Source of the DNA: JAQGMJ01 sp036498945
GTDB lineage: Bacteria; Pseudomonadota; Gammaproteobacteria; Burkholderiales; JAEUOS01
DNA length: 64,000 nucleotides
Assembly (NCBI GenBank): GCA_036498945.1
Contig: DASYEQ010000015.1
Coordinates: 9,177 to 73,176, forward strand
Direction: 5' to 3'
Under the pieces are notes generated by a model that searched no databases, was not told the origin of the DNA, and saw nothing but the letters and a program-made list of their open reading frames with translations. Shown in pieces: positions 58,095 to 64,000 of this stretch (position 1 is its first letter; each line of letters opens with the position of its first letter). A program made the position numbers and the translations under genes.

Positions 58095-59960
58095 ATGGCA
58101 CCCAATTCCCTCGCCGACAACGCCACCGCCTCCGCGCCCAACGGTATCCGACTGCAACTCTTCGGTGAGCTGTGCGCGCTACTGGTGGAGCGGCGCGAAC
58201 CGCAGGCCCTGCTCGATCTCGCCACGCGCGGTACGCGCCACCTGCTCGGCGCCGCCTATGCCGTGCTCGCCGCCACCGACTCCACCGGCAAGGCGGCTTA
58301 TAGCAGCTTCAGCGGCTCCGCCGCCGCGCCGCTGCCGCCGCCATCACTGGAAGCGGGTTGGCTGGGTGAAATCCACGCCGCGGGCCAGCCGCGCCGCCTG
58401 AGTGTCACCGGCGGACGCCCCGAGCGCATCGGGCTGCCGCCGCAATACCCGCAGATCTACGAAGCGCTGGCCGCGCCGCTCACCACCAGCGAAGGCGCGC
58501 GCGGCTGGATTTGCCTAGCCGCGCGCGCAGGCAACCCCGGCTTCAACGCCGATGACGAGCGCCTGCTGGCCCTGCTCGGCGCCCAGCTCGGGCGCCTGCT
58601 CGAACAGGCCGAGGCGCAGCAGCACCTGCTCGAACGCGCACAGCGCCTGCAGGTCGAGGCCGAGGAGCGCGAGCACAGCGGCCATACCATGCTGCGCATG
58701 CTGCAGCGCCTGGAAGCATTGCGCGCGCTGGGCATCGAAATCCTCGCCGCCCGTTCCACGCGCGACCTGGTGCGCATCGGCCTGGAGCACCTGGCGCACC
58801 TGGTGCCCTATTGGGGCGCCTCGGTGACCATGCTCGAGCCCACCGGCCACGGTGTCGTGGTACTGGCCGACATTGCCGCCGGCCCCACTTCGCACTACGC
58901 TCCCGGGCGCTACATGACGCTGGCGCAATACGGCACGCGCGACCTCGAAGTGCTGCGCGACGGGCGCATCCTCGACATTCCCGACATCTCCGCCGGTGAT
59001 GCGCCGCCGCCGGTGGTCAAGACGCTATACCGCCAGGGCATGCGCTCCTATGCGCGCATCCCGATGATGGTCGAAGGCGTTCTGGTCGGCAGCCTCAACC
59101 TGGGGTCCGACAAGACCTTCCATTTCACCGCCGAACAGCTCGACTTCGCGCGCAGCATCGCCAACCAGATCGGCATTGCCGCGCAGCAGGCGGCGCTGCG
59201 CGAGCGCATCGCGCGCCAGGCGGCCGAGCTGGAACGCCGCGTCGAGGAACGCACCGCCGAACTGGCCGCGGCCAACGAAGACCTGGAAGCCTTCTCCTTC
59301 ACTGTCTCGCACGACCTGCGCGCCCCCTTGCGCGCCATCGACGGCTTCTCGCGCATGCTGGAGGAAGACTACGGCGGCGCCCTCGACGAAAAGGGACACC
59401 GCCTGCTCGGCACCATCCGCGGTAACAGCCAGCGCATGGCCGCGCTGATCGACGACCTGCTGAAATTCGCCAAGCTCGGGCGCGCGCGCATAAGCCCGAC
59501 CCAGCTCGACATGGCCTCGCTGGTGCGCGAGGCGTGGCAGCAGATAGGGGCGGAAGCCAACGCCGCCGCCGCACTGCGCCTGGGCGACCTGCCGCCCTCC
59601 TATGGCGACGTCGCCCTGCTGCGCCAGGTGTGGGCCAACCTGCTCGAAAACGCCTGCAAGTACAGCAGCAAGCGCGGGCAGCCCATCGTCGAGGTGAGCG
59701 CGCGCGCCGAAACCGATGCCGTCGTCTATTGCGTCGCCGACAACGGCGCCGGGTTCGACATGCGTTATTACGAGAAGCTGTTCGGCGTGTTCCAGCGCCT
59801 GCACAGCACCCAGGAATTCCCCGGCACCGGGGTTGGCCTGGCGATGGTGCACCGGGTGGTGAACCGCCACGGCGGCCGCGTCTGGGCCGAGAGCGTGCTG
59901 GGCGAAGGCGCGCGCTTTTTCTTCAGTCTCCCCCGCCAGTCCGGCGCGCCATCGCCTTAA
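58095..59960 (+). CDS. soluble GAF-GAF sensor histidine kinase
   Basis: 621 residues and no transmembrane segment. A first GAF-like domain (about 20-165), a coiled linker (about 165-205), a second GAF (about 205-370; VKTLYRQGMRSYARIPMMVEGVLVGSLNLGSD) and a phytochrome-type kinase: coiled ERRVEERTAELAAANEDLEAF, phospho-acceptor His406 in FTVSHDLRAPLRAIDGF, and an ATPase with NLLENACKYSSK, DNGAGFD and GTGVGLAMV. The bilin Cys of phytochromes is not evident, so the ligand of the GAFs is unknown. The start ATG lacks a strong ribosome site. It ends 4 bp into a convergent gene. Confidence 0.9.
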   Translation: MAPNSLADNATASAPNGIRLQLFGELCALLVERREPQALLDLATRGTRHLLGAAYAVLAATDSTGKAAYSSFSGSAAAPLPPPSLEAGWLGEIHAAGQPRRLSVTGGRPERIGLPPQYPQIYEALAAPLTTSEGARGWICLAARAGNPGFNADDERLLALLGAQLGRLLEQAEAQQHLLERAQRLQVEAEEREHSGHTMLRMLQRLEALRALGIEILAARSTRDLVRIGLEHLAHLVPYWGASVTMLEPTGHGVVVLADIAAGPTSHYAPGRYMTLAQYGTRDLEVLRDGRILDIPDISAGDAPPPVVKTLYRQGMRSYARIPMMVEGVLVGSLNLGSDKTFHFTAEQLDFARSIANQIGIAAQQAALRERIARQAAELERRVEERTAELAAANEDLEAFSFTVSHDLRAPLRAIDGFSRMLEEDYGGALDEKGHRLLGTIRGNSQRMAALIDDLLKFAKLGRARISPTQLDMASLVREAWQQIGAEANAAAALRLGDLPPSYGDVALLRQVWANLLENACKYSSKRGQPIVEVSARAETDAVVYCVADNGAGFDMRYYEKLFGVFQRLHSTQEFPGTGVGLAMVHRVVNRHGGRVWAESVLGEGARFFFSLPRQSGAPSP

Positions 59961-60343
59961 GGTTTCGGAATCACGCTCACGTGTGCGGAGACCACGCGCC
60001 AGCCCTGCGGTGTGCGCATCCAGGTCTGGCTCTGGCGGCCGGTCTTGCCGGCGCTCGATTCGCGCTCGAACAGCGTATTGGCCGTCGCCATGTCACGGCC
60101 ATAGGTGGTGATCACGGTACGGCTGGTGCTGCGCTTCAAACCGGCAGGCGAGCGCGCCGAGCGGAAGGCCGCGATCTCGTCGTGACCGTAGAGATTCTCG
60201 CCGATGCCGTAGCGGATGGTCAGCGGGTTTTTCCAGAACAGCTCATCGAGCACCGCCACGTCGTTCCCGTTCAACGCCGCCTCGTAGCGCTCGAAGGCGG
60301 CGGTGACTTCGGCCACCACCTCCGGCAGATTGATTTCCAGCAT
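59957..60343 (-). CDS. HpxZ/AtzH-like protein (DUF3225, NTF2 fold)
   Basis: 128 residues; start at 60343 with AGGAG seven bases upstream, the longer frame being unsupported. NTF2-like cone fold: LPEVVAEVTAAFERYEAALNGNDVAVLDELFWKNPLTIRYGIGENLYGHDEIAAFRSARSP, typical of AtzH and of HpxZ, the oxalurate-catabolism protein. No purine, allantoin or triazine genes lie nearby, so the role here is open. It converges on the GAF kinase gene with a 4-bp overlap. Confidence 0.82.
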   Translation of the reverse strand: MLEINLPEVVAEVTAAFERYEAALNGNDVAVLDELFWKNPLTIRYGIGENLYGHDEIAAFRSARSPAGLKRSTSRTVITTYGRDMATANTLFERESSAGKTGRQSQTWMRTPQGWRVVSAHVSVIPKP

Positions 60344-60442
60344 CGCAGGCTCCTGTAGGGTAGGACGGCGCGCCCGCGGCCCCAACCTGCGATTGCAGAA
60401 CTGCAGGCTGCCGCGCAAGCGCCGCCATGATAGCTGCTCCGC

Positions 60443-60844
60443 TCAGGCGGCGGCGGGCTTGTGGCGCGCCCAGATGCGGTTGAGATCGGCCACCAGCTGG
60501 CGCGGCACGAACGGCTTGATCAGCACGTCGAGCGCGCCGGCCGCCAGCGCCGCCTCGCGCAATTCAGGCGAGACGGCCGCCGTGAGATAGACCACCGGTA
60601 TCTGCGCCAGCGAGGGCGAGGCCTGCAGGGCGTGCAGCGTGGCCAGCCCGTCCATGCCCGGCATCATCCAGTCGAGCAGGATCAGCTGCGGCGTAAAGTC
60701 GCGCGCCACTTCGAGGGCGGCGCAGCCGCTTTGCGCGATGCGCACCTCGAAGCCGCCATAGCCTTCGAGCGCCGCCTGGCCGACGGCCAGGATGTCCTCG
60801 TCGTCGTCGATCTGCAGGACGCGCTTGAGCATCGGCTCACGCAT
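60443..60844 (-). CDS. single-domain response regulator (CheY-like)
   Basis: 133 residues, receiver only. Acidic pair Asp13-Asp14, phosphorylation site Asp58 in LILLDWMMPGMDG, conserved Thr/Lys (VYLTAAVSP and LIKPF). The start ATG lies inside the last codons of the kinase gene (8-bp overlap), with GAGGAGGG five bases upstream. It is almost certainly phosphorylated by the kinase at 60837-62636, and without an output domain it must pass the signal on by contact or through the Hpt protein at 62839. Confidence 0.93.
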   Translation of the reverse strand: MREPMLKRVLQIDDDEDILAVGQAALEGYGGFEVRIAQSGCAALEVARDFTPQLILLDWMMPGMDGLATLHALQASPSLAQIPVVYLTAAVSPELREAALAAGALDVLIKPFVPRQLVADLNRIWARHKPAAA

Positions 60845-62636
60845 GCGCGCCCTCCTCGGCCAGCACGGTGCGCGGCAGGTTGAACCGGAAGGTCGAACCG
60901 CGCCCCTCCTCGCTCTGGAAACCGATCGTCCCGCCCATCATGTCGATGATGCCCTTGCTGATCGCCAGGCCCAGGCCCGTGCCCTGGATGCTGCTGCCCT
61001 GGAAAAAGCGCTCGAACACGCGCTCCTGCAAAGCGCGCGGAATGCCGGCGCCATGATCGGTCACGGCGACACTGACCGCACGCGCCGACACCTCCATGCT
61101 GATGTGCACGCTGCCGCCGCGCGGGGAGAATTTCACCGCGTTCGACACCAGGTTGGTCACCACCTGCACGATGCGGTCGGCATCCCCAATGGCGGCGGCG
61201 CCGGCCGGCAACGTGGTTTCCAGGCCGACGCCGGCCTTGGCCGCCAGCCCGGCGCTGGCCGCCACCGCCTGGCGCACCAGTTCGGCCACGTCCACCGGCT
61301 CGCGCTTGACCTCGAATTGCCCGGCGCCCATCTTTTGCACGTCGAGAATCTCGCCCACCAGCTTGAGCAGGCGCTCGGTGTTGGCATGGGCGATGCGCAC
61401 CATGCGCGCCGCATGTGCCGGCAAGGGCCCGGCAATGCCGTCGTGGACGATCTCCAGCGCTCCCAGGATGGAAGTCAGCGGCGTGCGCAACTCGTGGCTC
61501 ACCTGGGCGACGAATTCCCCTTTCATCGCCTCGGCGCGCTTGCGCTCGGTGATGTCCAGGTGCATGCCATACAGGCCGATCACGTGGCCCTCCCCATCCA
61601 GGTCAGGGGTATAGCTGCAGGCGAGGTGGCGCAGCTGGCCGTCCGCCAGCCGGTGCACGCGCTCGAAGGCGACGGTCTCGCCGTCCAGCGCGCGCTCGAC
61701 GAACAGGTGCGACTGCTCGTACACGTCCTCGCCCACCACCTCGCGCGACGGGCGGCCCTCGATCTGCTCGCGGGTCAGGCCCAGCACCTCGCGGTAGGTG
61801 CGGTTGTGATAGATGATGCGGCGCTCGCTGTCGAGGTAGCAGATCATGCCCGGCACCGAATCGGTCAGGCGGCGCACCCCCGCCTCGGCGGCGCGCAGGC
61901 GCGCTTCCACCAGTTCGCGCTCGCGGTCGTAGCGCCGCGCGATCCACCAGGCGCCCGCCACCAGCAGCATGGTGAGCAGGCCGCCCCAGAAGGTGGTGAG
62001 CTGGGCGGCGCGCGCGGTGCTGGCGGCACGCTCGCGATATGCCGCCGCCAGTCCGGTTTCGCGTGCCCGCACCGCGCTCGCCAGGCTGGCGATGCGCTCT
62101 TCCAGGGGCGTCAGCTTGTCGTAGTCAGGCGGTTGCTGGCCGGAACGCTCGCGCGCCATGATGATGCGCTCAAGCAGCGCAAACTGTTCGCGCAGGGCCG
62201 AAGACAACTCCGCCAGGCGCTGCTGCTGCACCGCGTCCTCGTGGGTCAGCGCGAGGACGTCGTCCAGTTCCTTCGGCACCCGTATGGTGGCCAATGAATG
62301 GAAGTTTTCCAGCGAGCGGGCGTCGCCGTACGCGGCGTAGCGGTGGGCGGCGGCGGTGGCGCGCTCGGACTGCGCGAAAATCTCTTCCACCCCGGTCAGC
62401 ACTTCCTGGGTATGGGTTTCCTGGCGGCCGCTGGAAATCGCCGCCTCGACCGCGCCATAGGCCAGCCAGGCAATCGCCAAAAGGATCGCCAGGCCGGTGG
62501 CGATCGCCACGTTGAAAATGGTCCGGAATGCGTTCGCGTTCATGCCGCCAATGTCCGCGCCCGCGACACCACGCGGGCGACGGCGCATTTTAACGGGCTT
62601 GAACGATGGGGCGACCGGTACGGCGGCCGGTGACAT
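60837..62636 (-). CDS. membrane sensor histidine kinase with a periplasmic helical sensor and PAS domain
   Basis: 599 residues from the ATG at 62636 (GGAG ten bases upstream); starts at 62642 or 62543 are also possible. A first helix (FNVAIATGLAILLAIAWLAYGAV), a four-helix-type periplasmic sensor of about 150 residues (ATAAAHRYAAYGDARSLENFHSLATIRVPKELDDVLAL ...), a second helix, then PAS (VPGMICYLDSERRIIYHNRTYREVLGLTREQIEG), a PAC end (GMHLDITERKRAE), phospho-acceptor His381 in FVAQVSHELRTPLTSILGAL, and ATPase motifs NLVSNAVKFSPRG, DHGAGIP and GTGLGLAIS. It overlaps the CheY-like gene by 8 bp and is divergent from the Hpt-regulator pair. Confidence 0.93.
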   Translation of the reverse strand: MSPAAVPVAPSFKPVKMRRRPRGVAGADIGGMNANAFRTIFNVAIATGLAILLAIAWLAYGAVEAAISSGRQETHTQEVLTGVEEIFAQSERATAAAHRYAAYGDARSLENFHSLATIRVPKELDDVLALTHEDAVQQQRLAELSSALREQFALLERIIMARERSGQQPPDYDKLTPLEERIASLASAVRARETGLAAAYRERAASTARAAQLTTFWGGLLTMLLVAGAWWIARRYDRERELVEARLRAAEAGVRRLTDSVPGMICYLDSERRIIYHNRTYREVLGLTREQIEGRPSREVVGEDVYEQSHLFVERALDGETVAFERVHRLADGQLRHLACSYTPDLDGEGHVIGLYGMHLDITERKRAEAMKGEFVAQVSHELRTPLTSILGALEIVHDGIAGPLPAHAARMVRIAHANTERLLKLVGEILDVQKMGAGQFEVKREPVDVAELVRQAVAASAGLAAKAGVGLETTLPAGAAAIGDADRIVQVVTNLVSNAVKFSPRGGSVHISMEVSARAVSVAVTDHGAGIPRALQERVFERFFQGSSIQGTGLGLAISKGIIDMMGGTIGFQSEEGRGSTFRFNLPRTVLAEEGAHA

Positions 62637-62838
62637 TTTCATGCGCGACTCCATTGCTTGTGCGGACATCACAGCGCAAAGGTTCGCCAGCGTTGCGGGC
62701 AATGGCATAAAATGGATACTTGTTGCCGGCATGGCACGGGCGAACGTTTCCCCGTGCGCAAGCCAGCCGCCGCGCGAATGGTCAGACGGTGCACTGTTTT
62801 CGCGCTAGATAGATTCTAGGAAGCCCCGTCATATCTAT

Positions 62839-63153
62839 GTGTCAAAGCTTGTGAAAACTGCCTCCGCTCCATCCCGGAACCCCACCCCGGACCCGGCCCT
62901 GCCTGCGCTCCTGCCGGCCTATTTCGAGCGTCGGGCAGCCGACGCGCGCCTGCTCGACGCCGCCCTGGCGACCCGCGACTACCCGGCGATTGCCGCCATC
63001 GGCCATCGCCTCAAGGGCCTGGGCTCCACGTACGGGCACGACGCCATCAGCACCACCGGGCGCGAGCTGGAAGCCGCCGCCGGCGCGGGCGATGCCACGC
63101 GCATAAGCCGCCTGATCGCGGATTACCAGCGCGTGCTGGCGGAGCTCAACTGA
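62839..63153 (+). CDS. free-standing Hpt phosphotransfer protein
   Basis: 104 residues starting at GTG 62839 (GTG 62851 is an alternative). The four-helix Hpt domain has the acceptor His56 in IAAIGHRLKGLGSTYG (HxxKGxxxxxG). The first 20 residues are Ser/Pro-rich and flexible. The stop overlaps the OmpR-type regulator start by one base, and the gene lies divergent from the kinase. It should shuttle phosphoryl groups between a receiver and the downstream regulator. Confidence 0.88.
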   Translation: MSKLVKTASAPSRNPTPDPALPALLPAYFERRAADARLLDAALATRDYPAIAAIGHRLKGLGSTYGHDAISTTGRELEAAAGAGDATRISRLIADYQRVLAELN

Positions 63154-63845
63154 TGCGCGTGGCCCTGCTTGAAGACGACCCCGACCAGGCGGCGATTCTC
63201 AACGCCTGGCTCACCGAAGCCGGCTACCGTACCCGCGTATTCAGTTCCGGCATCGATTACCTGCGCGAAATCGCGCGCGAGTCCTACGACCTGCACATCC
63301 TCGACTGGAACGTGCCGGACGTTTCCGGCGAGGAAGCGCTGAGGATCCTGCGCGAGCGCGTGGTCGACCCGGTGCCGGTGATGTTCGTCACCGCGCGCGA
63401 CAGCGAGGAAGACGTGGTGCACATCCTCACGCTGGGCGCCGACGACTACCTCGCCAAGCCGCTGCGCCGCGCCGAGACCCTGGCGCGTGTCGCCGCGCTG
63501 ACCCGGCGCGGGCGCCCCCGCGAGACCCCCGAAGGCATCCTCACCTGCCCGCCCTTCACCTTCCGCCTGGCCACCCGCGGCATCGAATTCCACGGCGACC
63601 TGCTGGACATGACACCGAAAGACTTCGAGCTCGCCCTCTACATGTTCCGCAACGCCGGCAAGCTCCTGTCGCGCGCCCACATCCTCGAATCCGTCTGGGG
63701 CAAGACCGCGACCCTCGACACGCGCACGGTGGACACCCACATCTCGCGCATCCGCCGCAAGCTCGACCTGAACGGCGGCGACACCGGCTGGCGCCTGGTC
63801 TCGGTCTACCTGCAGGGCTACCGGCTGGAAAAAAGCGGCGCTTAA
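63153..63845 (+). CDS. OmpR/PhoB-family response regulator
   Basis: 230 residues: receiver (phosphorylation site Asp51 in LHILDWNVPDVSG; Lys102 in YLAKPL) and a winged-helix DNA-binding domain (LDMTPKDFELALYMFRNAGKLLSRAHILESVWGKTATLDTRTVDTHISRIRRKLDL) ending GWRLVSVYLQGYRLEK. It is translationally coupled to the Hpt gene (TGATG). Probable end point of a relay from the kinase at 60837-62636. A tRNA-Ser gene follows. Confidence 0.94.
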   Translation: MRVALLEDDPDQAAILNAWLTEAGYRTRVFSSGIDYLREIARESYDLHILDWNVPDVSGEEALRILRERVVDPVPVMFVTARDSEEDVVHILTLGADDYLAKPLRRAETLARVAALTRRGRPRETPEGILTCPPFTFRLATRGIEFHGDLLDMTPKDFELALYMFRNAGKLLSRAHILESVWGKTATLDTRTVDTHISRIRRKLDLNGGDTGWRLVSVYLQGYRLEKSGA

Positions 63846-63910
63846 AACAAAACCGGCAACGCGCGCAGGTAAAATGGCGCCCGGTATTGAAACTGCGCGC
63901 ACGAAACACC

Positions 63911-64000
63911 GGATGGGTGGTAGAGCGGTTGAATACACCGGTCTTGAAAACCGGCAACGGGGCAACCCGTTCGTGGGTTCGAATCCCACCCCATCCGCCA
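63911..64000 (+). tRNA. tRNA-Ser (anticodon TGA)
   Basis: A 90-nt class II tRNA with a long variable arm. Acceptor GGATGGG/CCCATCC, anticodon stem CCGGT/ACCGG with loop CTTGAAA (anticodon TGA), variable-arm hairpin ACGGGGCAACCCGT, T-arm GTGGGTTCGAATCCCAC, encoded CCA ending at the last base of the window. A TAAAAT at 63870-63875 is a candidate -10, without a clear -35. Confidence 0.96.

Noticed and set aside
57842..58168. 108-codon plus-strand frame before the GAF kinase
   Set aside because: Rich in Arg, no ribosome site, no family resemblance, and it overlaps the kinase start.

Overview
The window reads as chromosomal DNA of a GC-rich betaproteobacterium, most likely Burkholderiales. The grounds are two Bug-type (tripartite tricarboxylate) periplasmic receptors, several CaiB/HMGL-type catabolic genes, two complete or near-complete Liv-type ABC systems, a 753-residue Orn/Lys/Arg decarboxylase and uniformly high-GC codon use. 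I see no insertion sequence, prophage, plasmid gene, CRISPR array or rRNA. Gene density is about one per kb, with many 1-11 bp start/stop overlaps that mark operons. Gene names rest on motifs and overall sequence pattern, not on database searches.

Layout. 0.1-5.6 kb: a CocE-type hydrolase, a beta-hydroxyacid dehydrogenase, a small secreted DUF4189 protein, tRNA-Glu, tRNA-Ala and gltX, then a divergent tRNA-Val. 5.7-8.6 kb: a CoA-transferase and an acyl-CoA dehydrogenase with a long N-terminal extension. 8.6-13.5 kb: a drug-efflux locus (outer-membrane factor, HxlR regulator, EmrA-like and EmrB-like proteins) around a visible operator. 13.6-16.8 kb: a PAS-GGDEF-EAL protein and a divergent unknown protein built from an internal duplication. 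17.1-20.6 kb: livHMGF without its own binding protein. 20.6-24.8 kb: LysR, CaiB CoA-transferase, HMG-CoA-lyase-like enzyme and Bug receptor, a compact acid-catabolism unit. 24.8-27.3 kb: MaoC-like dehydratase and MATE exporter, divergent from a MarR regulator with an almost textbook promoter/operator.

27.3-36.2 kb: a three-gene operon (2Fe-2S flavin reductase, ACT protein, UPF0210 protein), an SDR-like protein, YdcF, RmuC, a group II truncated hemoglobin and a large FtsX-type ABC permease. 36.3-41.4 kb: a GNAT enzyme and a second, complete liv operon (KHMGF) with a strong intra-operon hairpin. 41.5-45.4 kb: DUF4126, a PilZ-like protein and a receiver-Ser/Thr kinase fusion. 45.5-51.3 kb: thyA, a glycine-zipper protein, an EF-hand protein, folA, DUF4337 and an amino-acid decarboxylase. 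51.4-57.6 kb: a cupin, a second Bug receptor, tRNA-Arg, a TPR-glycosyltransferase, prfC with a 36-bp repeat at its 3' end, and an oxaloacetate-decarboxylase-like enzyme. 58-63.8 kb: a signalling cluster (two histidine kinases, a single-domain receiver, a free Hpt protein, an OmpR-type regulator). A tRNA-Ser ends exactly at the window edge.

The most unusual items are the duplicated-domain protein (16.2 kb), the receiver-kinase fusion beside a PilZ-like gene (42-45 kb), the repeat that re-duplicates the prfC C-terminal codons and stop (56.5 kb), and the split phosphorelay set (60-64 kb).
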